A DNA stretch of 64,000 nucleotides from Geomonas oryzisoli. Its GTDB lineage: Bacteria; Desulfobacterota; Desulfuromonadia; Geobacterales; Geobacteraceae. The stretch covers positions 3,597,001 to 3,661,000 of the forward strand of contig NZ_CP076723.1 in assembly GCF_018986915.1 (NCBI RefSeq), given 5' to 3'. Numbering within the stretch: the first letter of the stretch is position 1; the number at the start of each line of letters is the position of its first letter. Positions 16,688 through 25,423 of the stretch are shown here, piece by piece. The position numbers and the translations under genes are program-made. The notes under the pieces were generated by a model that searched no databases, had not been told where the DNA came from, and saw nothing but the letters and a program-made list of their open reading frames with translations.

Positions 16688-19153
16688 ATGACCCAGCACC
16701 TGCTACGCCTGTTCGGCATCCTGCTGCTCCTCCTGACCCTGGCCGGGTGCGGCTCGGATTCCGGGATGAGCCAGTCGGTGAGCCCCAACACCGCCCTCTT
16801 CGACCCCGCGACCAGCGAGATACCCCTTCCCAACGTGCTGGCCACGGCCACGGCCCGGGACCCGCTCACCCAGTACACCGACCCGGCCACGGGAACAGTC
16901 GGAGTCAGGCCGGCCAACCGACCGATGAACCCGCTGGAAGCCCTCGCCTACGTGAACCGCTACGAGGTCGGAGGCACGAACGCGGTGGCCGGGGTCAATG
17001 CCCCGATCTACATCCGCTTCGCGCGTCCGCTGCAACCCGCCACGGTCAACGCCGACACCATCAGGGTGTTCCGCATCGGGGCCGACAGCGCGGCGCCCAA
17101 CGCCACCGAGAACAACACGCTCAGTTTCAGCGACGTGACCGGCAATTTCAGCTTCAGCTATACCCCCGGGCGCAGCGATGTTTCGCTCTTCCCGACCTTC
17201 CCGCTCCAGCCCGGCAGCCGCTACCTCTACCTGGTGACCAACCGTGTCAAGGACGCCGCCACCGGCGGCTCCGTGAGCAGTTCGGTCTACTTCTCGGCCC
17301 TGAAGTCCGAGCTCCCCCTGCTGGGCCCCTTCGCGCCGCTGGAACAGATCAGGGCCAACACCGTCGACGGCACCGGCAACGTGCTCTTCTCCGGCTACGC
17401 GAAGGTGATGAACGACCTGCTCGCGGCGTCCTCCGTGACCAGCGTGTCGAGCCGCAGCCAGATCGCGCTTTTGGGGCGCTTCAACACGACGGCGGCAGGC
17501 TTTATCACTACCGACCCGGCCGATCCGGTCGGGAGCCTGGTCCCGGTAGAGAGCGCGCTGCGCGCCTTCGCCGCCGGCAGCGACCTCCCCGGCGGCCTGC
17601 CCGGAAAGACCTGGCTCGGTACAGGCCTGAACGTCGCAACCGTTACCGCCACACTGCCGCCGGCAGCATACTGGAGCGCGGTCCTGGCCGGTACCGGCAT
17701 TCCTGCAGTAGCGCCGGCCAGCGTTGGGACGGTGGTGACAGGGACCATCGCCAGCGCCGACATCTCCATGAACCCCGTGGTCGCACGGGGCAACCCGGTG
17801 ATGAACCAGAACCTCGCCTTCGGCAGTTACAGCGCGGCCAGTGCCGCCCTGCTCCCCTTCCGCGATGCCGGCACCGGCAGGCTCACCGGTTTCTACTACA
17901 CCGATCGGCGCATCCCCTTCGTCTACTTCGCCCCTGCGGGAACCGCTCCCGCAGGTGGGTGGCCGCTGGCCATTTACCAGCACGCCATCAACGGCAGCAA
18001 GGAGCAGGCGATCGCGGTGGCCGGCACCCTCAACGCGGCGGGGTACGCGGTGGTCGCCATCGACCTCCCGTTGCACGGCGCCCTCGCCCTGCCGGGGCAC
18101 GTAACCGGCACCGTCTGGGGCGAGGACTTCATCGCGCTGGGAGCGCCGCTTGCCGCGCGGACCAACGTCCAGCAGGCCGCCTTCAACCTGGACCGGCTTG
18201 AGTTGGTAGCTGCGACGCAGGGATTCGCCGCACTGGGGGCCAACGCGCCCAACCCGACGCTCAAGCCCAAATACGTCGGCGTAAGCCTCGGCGCCATCGT
18301 CGGGACCTACTACCTGGCCGGCAACACCACCCTCTCCGTGGCTCCAGGCACCCCTCCCTACACCCAGGCCACCCTCGACGCCGACATGAAGGGGCTCCTG
18401 AGCGTCCCGGGGGCGCGCATCGCCTACCTGCTGCGTGACAGCGTCGATTTCGGCCCCAGCATCAATGCCGGGCTCGCCCGCGCCGGGATCACCGCCGGCA
18501 CGCCGACCTACGAGAAGTTCTTCCAGCTCACCCAGTCGGTGTTCGACCCGGTCGATCCCGCCACCATGACCACGCCGCTGCCCGACCTGCGTACCGGGAG
18601 CGCGCTCCCGTCGAGGCTTTCCGGCAGGGTGCTGATCCAAGAGGCGACCAGCACGGCCTTCGACGCCAACGGGCGCCCGACCAACGGCGACCTGGTCATT
18701 CCCAACTGGAGCACCCGTTACCTCGGCAACGCCCTGGGGGGACGAGGCGCACTGGGGACTCCTGAGGCTCGCGACGTAGCGCCCGGCTTCGACCAGTTGA
18801 GCTATCTCTCCGGCCGTGTCCCCGTTCCGTTCATGATGACGGTGTCCGGCGGCGCCGTGGTCCCCAAGATCGCGTCCGCCGCAGGAGACGCTAGCGCCAG
18901 TGGACCACGCGAAGGGTATTTCCAGTTCGACCAGCCCGACGTGAGCCACGGCTTCCTCATCGACCCGGTCACCTCACCGCAGAGCTTCCTGCTCGGCCAG
19001 CGGCAGATGTTCTACTTCGTAAAAACCGGGCTGGTGATCGACCCCAGCGTCGTCTCCGCCTCGCTTCCCAAGGCAAGCCGCGCCCTGCCGTCACTGCCCC
19101 CCTATCGGGTGATCCCGGCGCCGGTGTCGCGGCTCTTCGTCTCCCCATCCTGA
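16688..19153 (+). CDS. Lipase-like lipoprotein (bacterial lipase N-terminal type)
   Basis: 821 residues. Signal peptide with lipobox LAGC (Cys21). The region TSEIPLPNVLATATARDPLTQY and the Ig-like N-terminal half match what I know of the Lipase_bact_N family. The second half has an alpha/beta-hydrolase pattern: AIYQHAINGSKEQA (oxyanion/helix region), VVAIDLPLHG, then GVSLGAIVG with nucleophile Ser near residue 533. It probably cleaves esters at the outer membrane; substrate unknown. It is co-transcribed with the FadL-type porin. A GC-rich hairpin follows at 19163-19188. Confidence 0.85.
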   Translation: MTQHLLRLFGILLLLLTLAGCGSDSGMSQSVSPNTALFDPATSEIPLPNVLATATARDPLTQYTDPATGTVGVRPANRPMNPLEALAYVNRYEVGGTNAVAGVNAPIYIRFARPLQPATVNADTIRVFRIGADSAAPNATENNTLSFSDVTGNFSFSYTPGRSDVSLFPTFPLQPGSRYLYLVTNRVKDAATGGSVSSSVYFSALKSELPLLGPFAPLEQIRANTVDGTGNVLFSGYAKVMNDLLAASSVTSVSSRSQIALLGRFNTTAAGFITTDPADPVGSLVPVESALRAFAAGSDLPGGLPGKTWLGTGLNVATVTATLPPAAYWSAVLAGTGIPAVAPASVGTVVTGTIASADISMNPVVARGNPVMNQNLAFGSYSAASAALLPFRDAGTGRLTGFYYTDRRIPFVYFAPAGTAPAGGWPLAIYQHAINGSKEQAIAVAGTLNAAGYAVVAIDLPLHGALALPGHVTGTVWGEDFIALGAPLAARTNVQQAAFNLDRLELVAATQGFAALGANAPNPTLKPKYVGVSLGAIVGTYYLAGNTTLSVAPGTPPYTQATLDADMKGLLSVPGARIAYLLRDSVDFGPSINAGLARAGITAGTPTYEKFFQLTQSVFDPVDPATMTTPLPDLRTGSALPSRLSGRVLIQEATSTAFDANGRPTNGDLVIPNWSTRYLGNALGGRGALGTPEARDVAPGFDQLSYLSGRVPVPFMMTVSGGAVVPKIASAAGDASASGPREGYFQFDQPDVSHGFLIDPVTSPQSFLLGQRQMFYFVKTGLVIDPSVVSASLPKASRALPSLPPYRVIPAPVSRLFVSPS

Positions 19154-19162
19154 TCCACTTCG

Positions 19163-19188
19163 GGGCCCCGCCATCCCAGGCGGGGCCC
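19163..19188 (+). terminator. GC-rich hairpin after the lipase gene
   Basis: Perfect GGGCCCCGCC / GGCGGGGCCC stem with a 6-base loop, 9 bp past the stop. There is no T-run, so it is either a weak terminator or an RNA-stabilising stem. Confidence 0.45.
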
Positions 19189-19265
19189 GCCATCCTTCGG
19201 CACCACTCACACCACGTACCCCCTCCCCAATTCCTTTGCAGGCCCTCTCCACCTAAACTTAGCTC

Positions 19266-19312
19266 TCGACAAAATTGGCCTTTTGCAATATATTCCGCCA
19301 ATCGTGTATACA
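19266..19312 (+). promoter_or_regulatory. Candidate promoter(s) of the fumarase gene
   Basis: TCGACA (19266-19271), 17 bp, TATATT (19289-19294). A second overlapping pair, TTGCAA (19283-19288), 18 bp, TATACA (19307-19312), uses the same AT-rich island. Either places the start site 60-90 bp before the coding start. Confidence 0.5.
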
Positions 19313-19384
19313 TTTTTTGCCGTGCCGTCCGCACGGTTACGGATACCAGTCACCATCAATCCCACGCAAAGGAGAACAGAACCG

Positions 19385-21010
19385 ATGGCAACTCCAGAGT
19401 TCAAGTACCAGGAAGCTTTCCCGCTCGGGCCGGACACCACCAAATACCGCCTCATCCCGGACTCCCAGCAGTACGTTTCGGTCGCCAACTTCGAAGGGCA
19501 GGAAGTGCTCAAGGTAGCTCCGGAGGCCCTTACCGTGGTGGCCAACACCGCCATGAAGGACCTCTCTTTCCTGCTCCGCCCGGAGCACAACGAGATGGTC
19601 GCCAAGATCCTGACCGATCCGGAAGCCTCCCAGAACGACAAGGGTGTTGCCCTCGCCTTCCTGAGAAACGCCGAGGTTGCCGCCAACTTCGAGCTCCCCA
19701 TCTGCCAGGACACCGGCACCGCCATCGTCATGGGCAAAAAAGGCCAGCAGGTCTGGACCGGCGCCAACGACGAGGAGTACCTCTCCAAGGGGGTCTATAG
19801 GACCTACACCGAGGAGAACCTGCGCTACTCGCAAACCGTGGCCCTCGATATGTACAAGGAGACCAACACCGGCACCAACCTCCCGGCCCAGATCGACCTG
19901 TACGCCACCAAGGGCGCCGAGTACAAGTTCCTGTTCATGGCCAAAGGTGGCGGCTCCGCCAACAAGACCTACCTCTACCAGGAGACCAAGGCGCTCCTCA
20001 ACCCGGACAGCCTGATCAAGTTCCTGGTTGCCAAGATGAAGACCCTGGGCACCGCGGCCTGCCCGCCGTACCACCTCGCCTTCGCCATCGGCGGCACCAG
20101 CGCCGAAGCGTGCCTGAAGACCGTAAAGCTCGCCAGCGCCAAGTACCTCGACGCGCTCCCGACCAGCGGCAACGAGCACGGCCAGGCCTTCCGCGACCTC
20201 GCCCTCGAGGCTGAGCTCTTGAAGGCGGCCCAGGAGTCCGGCATCGGCGCCCAGTTCGGCGGGAAGTACTTCGCCCACGACGTGCGCATCATCCGCCTGC
20301 CGCGCCACGGCGCCTCCTGCCCGGTCGGCATGGGCGTGTCCTGCTCCGCGGACCGCAACATCAAGGCCAAGATCAACAAGGAAGGGATCTGGGTCGAGCA
20401 GATGGACGACAACCCGGGGCGCCTCATCCCCGAGCGTTTCCGCGGCAAGCACGAGCACGGCGTCAAAATCAACCTGAACCAGCCCATGAAGGACATCCTG
20501 GCCGAACTCTCCAAGCACCCGGTTTCGACCCCGCTGCTCCTCTCCGGCACCATCGTGGTCGGCCGCGACATCGCCCACGCCAAGTTCAAGGAGATCCTCG
20601 ACTCCGGCAAGCCGCTTCCGGAGTACCTGAAGAACCACCCGATCTACTACGCGGGCCCGGCCAAGACCCCGGCAGGCAAGCCCTCCGGCTCCTTCGGCCC
20701 CACCACCGCGGGCCGCATGGACTCCTACGTCGACCTCCTGCAGGCCAACGGCGGCTCCATGGTCATGATCGCCAAGGGCAACCGTTCGCAGCAGGTAACC
20801 GACGCCTGCAAGAAGCACGGCGGCTTCTACCTCGGCTCCATCGGCGGCCCGGCTGCGATCCTCGCCGAGGAGAACATCAAGAAGGTCGAGTGCATCGACT
20901 TCCCCGAGCTGGGGATGGAGGCGGTCTGGAAGATCGAGGTCGAGGACTTCCCGGCGTTCATCCTGGTGGACGACAAGGGGAACGACTTCTTCAAGCAGTT
21001 GGGGATTTAA
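19385..21010 (+). CDS. fum: Fumarate hydratase class I, [4Fe-4S] type, single chain
   Basis: Interconverts fumarate and malate in the TCA cycle. 541 residues from ATG 19385 (site AAAGGAGAAC); an upstream in-frame ATG at 19283 would read through the promoter region and is rejected. Cluster-ligand cysteines are expected at Cys107 (LPICQDTG), in AACPPYH and in GASCPVGMG. The C-terminal beta domain holds TTAGRMDSY and the catalytic region NRSQQV. It is monocistronic: own promoter candidate, terminator at 21069-21106. Confidence 0.95.
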   Translation: MATPEFKYQEAFPLGPDTTKYRLIPDSQQYVSVANFEGQEVLKVAPEALTVVANTAMKDLSFLLRPEHNEMVAKILTDPEASQNDKGVALAFLRNAEVAANFELPICQDTGTAIVMGKKGQQVWTGANDEEYLSKGVYRTYTEENLRYSQTVALDMYKETNTGTNLPAQIDLYATKGAEYKFLFMAKGGGSANKTYLYQETKALLNPDSLIKFLVAKMKTLGTAACPPYHLAFAIGGTSAEACLKTVKLASAKYLDALPTSGNEHGQAFRDLALEAELLKAAQESGIGAQFGGKYFAHDVRIIRLPRHGASCPVGMGVSCSADRNIKAKINKEGIWVEQMDDNPGRLIPERFRGKHEHGVKINLNQPMKDILAELSKHPVSTPLLLSGTIVVGRDIAHAKFKEILDSGKPLPEYLKNHPIYYAGPAKTPAGKPSGSFGPTTAGRMDSYVDLLQANGGSMVMIAKGNRSQQVTDACKKHGGFYLGSIGGPAAILAEENIKKVECIDFPELGMEAVWKIEVEDFPAFILVDDKGNDFFKQLGI

Positions 21011-21024
21011 TCGTGGCAGTGAGG

Positions 21025-21046
21025 GGGGCGAATGATTATTCGCCCC
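21025..21046. repeat. 22-bp palindrome GGGGCGAAT...ATTCGCCCC, copy 1
   Basis: Almost perfect palindrome, 15 bp after the fumarase stop. An identical 22-mer lies at 28093-28114. Confidence 0.8.
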
Positions 21047-21068
21047 TACAACATCTCGTTGGAATGAA

Positions 21069-21106
21069 AAAAGCCCCCGTTGCCGTCATGGCAGCGGGGG
21101 CTTTTC
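21069..21106 (+). terminator. Terminator of the fumarase gene
   Basis: Stem AAGCCCCCGTTGCC / GGCAGCGGGGGCTT with loop GTCAT, then TTTTCTTT. Confidence 0.88.
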
Positions 21107-21145
21107 TTTAGAATACGGCGTGGCGCGTGGTGCGGGAGGTTTTTC

Positions 21146-21177
21146 CAGCCCCTAGTCCCCAGCCCCTAGTCCCTGCC
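21146..21177. repeat. Direct repeat AGCCCCTAGTCCC x2
   Basis: Two tandem copies of a 14-base unit end two bases before the cheX stop codon on the other strand. They follow the same rule as other repeats here, which abut stop codons. Confidence 0.55.
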
Positions 21178-21178
21178 G

Positions 21179-21682
21179 TTACATATAGACCATGACCCGG
21201 AAGTGGAGCCTGCCATCCATGGTGGTGAAGGGGATGGTGACCCCCTTGCACTGCACGCTCATGCTCCCGTCCATGGTGGACTGCTCGGGAGGATCGGTCA
21301 TCGGCCGCAGCCGCCCGGAGAGGACCAGCGGGAGCCCCAGCGCCACGCTGCCGTACTGTTCGTGGTACTTGGTCTTGAAGACACCGGCGATGTTGTTGGC
21401 GACCTCGCCGACCGCGTCGTTGATCGCCTCGTCATCCGCCTCGTCCAGCATCAGGAGGTCCTTGGCTATCTGTTCGGCCGGCCCCTTCTCGGTGGCGAAG
21501 ATGATGTAGCCGACCCGGTCTCCGGCCACCCCGACGATCCCCACCACGTCGCTGTGCAGCGGGTTTATCTTTTTCTCGACCTTCCCTGCATAGATGTCGG
21601 TGTTCATGTAGCTCTTGAAGGTATCCTGCGTGGCGGACATGATGGTGAACATGATTTCTTCGAACGTTATGCTGTTGCTCAA
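21179..21682 (-). CDS. cheX: CheX-type CheY-P phosphatase
   Basis: 167 residues from TTG 21682, preceded by AGGGGG; the in-frame ATG at 21721 lies inside a heptamer repeat and is unlikely. The signature DAVGEVANNIAG carries the Glu and Asn that act in CheC/CheX/FliY phosphatases. The protein should dephosphorylate a CheY-like response regulator. It lies downstream of an HD-GYP gene on the same strand, with a CAATTGA bracket filling the gap, and could be read from that gene's sigma-28-like promoter. Confidence 0.85.
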   Translation of the reverse strand: MSNSITFEEIMFTIMSATQDTFKSYMNTDIYAGKVEKKINPLHSDVVGIVGVAGDRVGYIIFATEKGPAEQIAKDLLMLDEADDEAINDAVGEVANNIAGVFKTKYHEQYGSVALGLPLVLSGRLRPMTDPPEQSTMDGSMSVQCKGVTIPFTTMDGRLHFRVMVYM

Positions 21683-21698
21683 GGCAACCCCCTTTGGG

Positions 21699-21893
21699 CA
21701 ATTGCAATTGACAATTGGCAATTGACAACGAATTTCCTGCCTTCCCTATTTCTTCGTCACTTTCGTCGATAGCTTTAGAACACATTTCGATGTCGTTCTT
21801 GCCGACGCATTCACTTCCCCCGTTGACCGTTCAGCTAAAGCCTCAACAGGGATCCTGCAGTTACCCGTTGTCAATTGTCCATTGTCAATTGCC
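21699..21893. repeat. Bracket D: inverted CAATTGA heptamer arrays
   Basis: Arm 1 (21699-21728) consists of CAATTGA/CAATTGG-like 7-mers; arm 2 (21867-21893) is its inverted form. Arm 2 ends two bases from the HD-GYP stop codon and arm 1 begins 17 bp before the TTG of cheX, so the bracket fills the intergenic gap exactly. The 138-bp interior has no clear gene. Confidence 0.8.
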
Positions 21894-21894
21894 T

Positions 21895-22857
21895 CTAAAG
21901 GAACTGTGCCGGATTGTCAGTGCAGACGATTCCCTCCAGGGCATCCAGCAACCGTTCGTTGAAGGAGCCCTTCATCTCCTGCTTCATGATCAGCAGGGCT
22001 ATGGCCGAGGAGAGCGCTTTGCGACAGGAACGGTCTATGGTCAGGGTGCAGTACACATCGCAGATGGCGGCGACTTGGGCGCTGCGCGAGATCTCCGGCC
22101 CCTTCAGCCCCTGCGGATAGCCGTTGCCGTTGTTACGCTCGTGGTGGCAACGCACCACCCCCAGCGAGATGTCGGAGAGCTTGGTGTTTTTCTTCAGGTA
22201 CTGGTATCCCTCTTCGGGATGCCTGCGGTATTCCTCCAGCTCTTGCGGGGTAAGCTTCCCCTCCTTGCTGAGGATGGCAGGAGAGACGAAGACCTTGCCG
22301 AAGTCGTGCAGCAGGGTTCCGATGCCGACATCGAGCATCTCGTCGTGGGAAAGGAGGTAGGCCTCCGAATGCAGCAGCACGGACAGGGCGGTAACCTGCA
22401 AGCTGTGCACGAAGGTGTAGTAGTTGTGGGTCATAACGCTTTCCAGCGACTGGAAGGAGTCCCGGTCACTGGCCAGGTACTGCAGAAGGTTCTCGACCAT
22501 CCTTTGACTGCGGGAGAAGTCGGATACCTTCTCGGGGTGCTCGAAGATATCCCCCACAAAGTTGATGGAGGTCTGGTAGATGATCTTCCCCTTGGTTTTC
22601 GCCTGTAGCGTATCGTCCTTCAGCACGCGCTCGGCGTTGCTCTCCATGTAGGCCGTGATCACCTCGAGATCGGCGGGACTTACGAAGAGGAATTCGACCT
22701 TGTTCTCCATCAGGCGGGCGGCGTCCTGGCTGGAGAAATTCCTGCCATGGCTCTTGTAAAGGATGTATTTGCCGCCGCTTTGTATGTACAGGGCGACATC
22801 CGGGAAGATGTCCGCCTGGATGCTCTCTATGCTTACGGGTACGTAAAGTTCCCCCAT
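21895..22857 (-). CDS. HD-GYP domain cyclic dinucleotide phosphodiesterase
   Basis: 320 residues. An N-terminal DUF3391-like region (about 1-100, VPVSIESI) precedes an HD-GYP domain with HD at 184-185 (LLHDFGKV), RCHHER and GYP at 246-248 (GNGYPQGLKG). HD-GYP enzymes hydrolyse c-di-GMP or the related cGAMP, which Geobacter also makes. ATG 22857 has GGAGG at 7 bp. A sigma-28-like promoter (22912-22938) lies just upstream, and cheX downstream, so the setting suggests control with motility or chemotaxis. Confidence 0.9.
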   Translation of the reverse strand: MGELYVPVSIESIQADIFPDVALYIQSGGKYILYKSHGRNFSSQDAARLMENKVEFLFVSPADLEVITAYMESNAERVLKDDTLQAKTKGKIIYQTSINFVGDIFEHPEKVSDFSRSQRMVENLLQYLASDRDSFQSLESVMTHNYYTFVHSLQVTALSVLLHSEAYLLSHDEMLDVGIGTLLHDFGKVFVSPAILSKEGKLTPQELEEYRRHPEEGYQYLKKNTKLSDISLGVVRCHHERNNGNGYPQGLKGPEISRSAQVAAICDVYCTLTIDRSCRKALSSAIALLIMKQEMKGSFNERLLDALEGIVCTDNPAQFL

Positions 22858-22911
22858 GGCTACCTCCGTTTCGAGCTCATGCCGGCGCCGAAGCGCGCCG
22901 ACTTTGGGTCT

Positions 22912-22938
22912 TTATCGGCAGCAAAGGGGCGACCTTGA
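22912..22938 (-). promoter_or_regulatory. Sigma-28 (FliA)-like promoter of the HD-GYP gene
   Basis: On the minus strand TCAAGGTC (22931-22938), 11-bp spacer, GCCGATAA (22912-22919). The -10 octamer is a perfect match to the FliA consensus and the -35 matches TAAAGTTT at 5 of 8. The start site would be about 48 bp before the ATG. Confidence 0.6.
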
Positions 22939-22971
22939 GGCTCGTCAACGAAAATTCCGCCCAAAAAACGG

Positions 22972-23154
22972 CTAGATTCCCGTCAGCTCCTCGATCTTCA
23001 GTTCCAGATCGTCGCCGTTCACCCGTACCACCTGCCCGTTGTCCTCTTCGGTGCGGATGACCCCCTCGTCGATCCATACCTGCAGACGCTCCATCTCCAC
23101 ACCGAATTTCTCGCAGGCCTCGGCAAGGGTGTACCAGGTCTTGGATACCAGCAT
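22972..23154 (-). CDS. Small MerR/excisionase-like helix-turn-helix protein
   Basis: 60 residues. The sequence [28 protein letters not shown] is a MerR/HTH_17-type DNA-binding turn (broken here for length: [12 protein letters not shown] is helix 1-2, [11 protein letters not shown] the recognition part and wing). The acidic end ([11 protein letters not shown]) fits a small regulator. ATG 23154 has GGAGG. It lies between two HD-GYP genes that both show sigma-28-like promoters, so a role in their control is possible but not shown. Confidence 0.75.
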   Translation of the reverse strand: MLVSKTWYTLAEACEKFGVEMERLQVWIDEGVIRTEEDNGQVVRVNGDDLELKIEELTGI

Positions 23155-23336
23155 GATAGATCCTCCTTCGCTTCGGTCCCCCGGAGCTGAGCCGTTTCCT
23201 CTAAATAAAGAGCAGCGGCCTCGGTTTTAATTACAAGTCCACCGTTGGATGGTATCGCTTATGCCTGCCATGTCAAGAAAGCGCACGGCGTAGCACCGCA
23301 AAACCACTGACCTTTTCGGGACACGCGTTTTTTCCC

Positions 23337-23363
23337 TATTCTCTGCCGCACTTGTGCCGATAA
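23337..23363 (+). promoter_or_regulatory. Sigma-28-like promoter of the HD-GYP response regulator
   Basis: Perfect GCCGATAA at 23356-23363, 11-bp spacer, weak -35 TATTCTCT (23337-23344; 4 of 8). The predicted start is about 33 bp before ATG 23404. Confidence 0.5.
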
Positions 23364-23403
23364 GAATGCGGTGGTTACTTAATGAGTAGCCGAGAGAGGG
23401 AAC

Positions 23404-24381
23404 ATGCAAAACAAGGAACTACAACGCGAGACGGTCCTATTCGTGGACGATGAGAAAAGCTACCTGGCCTACACCAGCGGGCTCTTCGAGAACCGGGGGC
23501 TCACCGTTCTCACCGCGTCTTCCGCCATGGAGGCGCTGCAGATCGTCGAGCACCAGTCGGTGGCAGTGGTCATCTCGGACAACGAGATGCCGGGCATGCG
23601 GGGTATCGAGCTCCTCTCGCGCATCAAGGAGGTCTCGCCCCACACGGTGAAGATCATGATGACCGGCAGCGCCGACCTGTCCACGACGCTGGCCGCCATC
23701 AACAGCGGCGAGGTGTTCCGTTTCGTCCTGAAACCGTGGAAGAAGGCGGAGATGCTGCGTGCCGTCAAGGACGGCATCCGCCGCTACCGCGTGCTGCAGG
23801 CGATCAAGCGGGAGGACGAGTTCATCCTGCACTCGCTGGCGCAGACCATCGAATTGAAAGACGCCTGCACCAAGGGGCATTGCGACAGGGTGGCGACCCT
23901 GGCCCTCAAAATCGCGGCGAAGCTGAGGGTTCCCGAGGACATCCAGCAGGAGATCAGGTACGGGAGCTGGCTGCACGACTGCGGCAAGATCGGCGTCCCG
24001 GAAGCCATTCTCAACGCGGAGCGCGCACTGACGCCGGAAGAGTTCAAGATCGTCATGAAGCACCCGGAGTGGGGGTGCGAAGTGGTAAGAAAGGCGAACC
24101 TCTCGAAGACGGTCCAGGACATCGTGCTCTACCACCACGAGCGGTACGACGGCAAGGGGTACCCCTACGGGCTGGAAGGAAGCAAGGTTCCGATCGAGGC
24201 CCAGATCGTCGCGACCGCAGACATCTGCGACGCGCTCACCATGGACCGTCCCTATCGCAAGGGGTTCAACCGTGAAGAAGTGATGTGGACCATAAAGGGG
24301 ATGAGCGGCTCCAATCTTGATCCCAAGCTGGTGCAGATCCTGTTCTCCCTGCTGACAGAGGAGGAAGCGACCGAAATCTAG
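23404..24381 (+). CDS. Response regulator with HD-GYP output domain (RpfG-type)
   Basis: 325 residues. REC domain 8-125 with acidic pair Asp15/16, phospho-acceptor Asp59 (VISDNEMPG) and Lys110 (LKPW); HD-GYP domain about 140-320 with HD at 191-192 (WLHDCGKIG) and GYP at 252-254 (YDGKGYPYG). Phosphorylation should control degradation of a cyclic dinucleotide. No histidine kinase is adjacent. ATG 23404 follows GAGAGGG. A perfect sigma-28 -10 octamer lies 41 bp before the start codon. Confidence 0.93.
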   Translation: MQNKELQRETVLFVDDEKSYLAYTSGLFENRGLTVLTASSAMEALQIVEHQSVAVVISDNEMPGMRGIELLSRIKEVSPHTVKIMMTGSADLSTTLAAINSGEVFRFVLKPWKKAEMLRAVKDGIRRYRVLQAIKREDEFILHSLAQTIELKDACTKGHCDRVATLALKIAAKLRVPEDIQQEIRYGSWLHDCGKIGVPEAILNAERALTPEEFKIVMKHPEWGCEVVRKANLSKTVQDIVLYHHERYDGKGYPYGLEGSKVPIEAQIVATADICDALTMDRPYRKGFNREEVMWTIKGMSGSNLDPKLVQILFSLLTEEEATEI

Positions 24382-24420
24382 GTGCTCCTCTCCTCCCCGT
24401 GTCCGATCCCAAAATCCGGA

Positions 24421-24443
24421 GGCCGACCTTAAGAAGGTCGGCC
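24421..24443. terminator. Hairpin after the response regulator gene
   Basis: Perfect 23-base palindrome GGCCGACCTT-AAG-AAGGTCGGCC, 40 bp past the stop, with only a weak T content after it. Confidence 0.45.
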
Positions 24444-24528
24444 CTAAAAGTGCGTGTTCGCTTCCATCGTGATATGCAGGGGGTGGGAGTTAGAGAGAGA
24501 TGGCTGAGGAGGGATAAGTTGCTACGAT

Positions 24529-24561
24529 CCAAGGCCCTGATCCAGAGGATGAGGGCCTTGG
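24529..24561 (-). terminator. Hairpin after the thioredoxin-fold gene
   Basis: CCAAGGCCCT / AGGGCCTTGG stem, 5 bp past the stop at 24566 on the minus strand; no T-run. Confidence 0.4.
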
Positions 24562-24565
24562 CGAT

Positions 24566-24928
24566 TTACTTCTTCTTGCGTACCTCGTCGACCGCCTTCT
24601 CGAAGCGCGCCTGATCGAATCCCTTCAGCACCTTGGCATCTTCCCCTATCACGATAACCGGAACACCCTGGCTCTTGTACTTGCCCGTCACCAGTTCCAT
24701 CGCGGCACTGTCCAACTCGACATCCCTGTTGATGAAGGGGATGTTGTTCCTGGTGAAGTATTCCTTTGCGGCCCGGCAATGCGGGCACCAGGAGGTCGAG
24801 AAGAGGACGATCTTCGGATACTTGGTCTGCACGCTGTGGCTGCCAAGCGGGCTTTGCGGGAGTTGCTCGGCGCCGGCGGCCGGGGCCAGCAGGGATACGG
24901 CCAGGATTGCGGTTAACAGGATGCGCAT
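24566..24928 (-). CDS. Secreted thioredoxin/glutaredoxin-fold protein with CPHC motif
   Basis: 120 residues from ATG 24928, six bases after GGGGGA; a GTG two codons upstream would touch the site. Signal peptide (LTAILAVSLLAPAAGA), then a fold with VLFSTSWCPHCRAAKEYF: Cys48 and Cys51. The rest (FINRDVELD, GVPVIVIGEDAKVLKGF) is glutaredoxin-like with a cis-Pro (VPVIV). Probably a periplasmic thiol-disulfide oxidoreductase. The PDZ gene ends two bases upstream (TGA-AC-ATG), so they are co-translated. Confidence 0.85.
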   Translation of the reverse strand: MRILLTAILAVSLLAPAAGAEQLPQSPLGSHSVQTKYPKIVLFSTSWCPHCRAAKEYFTRNNIPFINRDVELDSAAMELVTGKYKSQGVPVIVIGEDAKVLKGFDQARFEKAVDEVRKKK

Positions 24929-24930
24929 GT

Positions 24931-25314
24931 TCACTCCCCCTTTGCTTCTTTTTTGGCGTTCGCGGCCACCTTGAGTTGCCGCCGGACCATCTTGAAACTC
25001 AGCGTCTTCGGGTTGCCCGGACGCCGCACCAGGATCAGCACCGGGGTCCCGGCGCGTCCCCTCAGGCGCCGTTCGACGATGAAATTGAAGTCGCTGCCGG
25101 CAGTCGGCGTGCCGTCGACCTGGGTGATAATGTCGCCGGCCTTGATCCCGGCCAGGTGCGCGGGTCCCCCGACTACCAGTTGGCGCACCACGATGGTGCC
25201 GTCGGCCCTGGGTACGCCGTCGATGCCTACTCCGCCGAAGACGGCGGCAGCGTGGCTGTAACCGGGCAAGCCCAGGAGGACGGTGAGCAGTATGGCGGAA
25301 AGGGTCTTGATCAT
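24931..25314 (-). CDS. Small periplasmic single-PDZ protein
   Basis: 127 residues from ATG 25314, chosen because it starts a signal peptide ([19 protein letters not shown]); the frame is open further upstream but without signal character. The mature part is a single PDZ domain ([39 protein letters not shown]). No protease domain is present, so it may act as an adaptor or sensor. It forms a two-gene operon with the CPHC protein and diverges from asnS. Confidence 0.75.
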   Translation of the reverse strand: MIKTLSAILLTVLLGLPGYSHAAAVFGGVGIDGVPRADGTIVVRQLVVGGPAHLAGIKAGDIITQVDGTPTAGSDFNFIVERRLRGRAGTPVLILVRRPGNPKTLSFKMVRRQLKVAANAKKEAKGE

Positions 25315-25360
25315 GGCCAGTGAAGTTATACGAGAGCCGCCCCGGCTGTCAACTATGCTT

Positions 25361-25389
25361 TTGCCGAGCCCACCCCGGTATGCTATAAG
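25361..25389 (+). promoter_or_regulatory. Sigma-70 promoter of asnS
   Basis: TTGCCG (25361-25366), 17-bp spacer, TATAAG (25384-25389). The predicted start is about 28 bp before the coding start. Confidence 0.6.
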
Positions 25390-25423
25390 TGATGCATTAA
25401 AATCCACCAGTGGAGTCGTTCAC

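Noticed and set aside
16703-18949. 748-codon open frame antisense to the lipase-like gene
   Set aside because: Typical high-GC shadow frame; the plus-strand gene has signal peptide, lipobox and hydrolase motifs, the antisense has none.
21683-21785. Small minus-strand open frame inside bracket D running into cheX in another frame
   Set aside because: No ribosome site, its codons run through the heptamer array, and it is out of frame with cheX.
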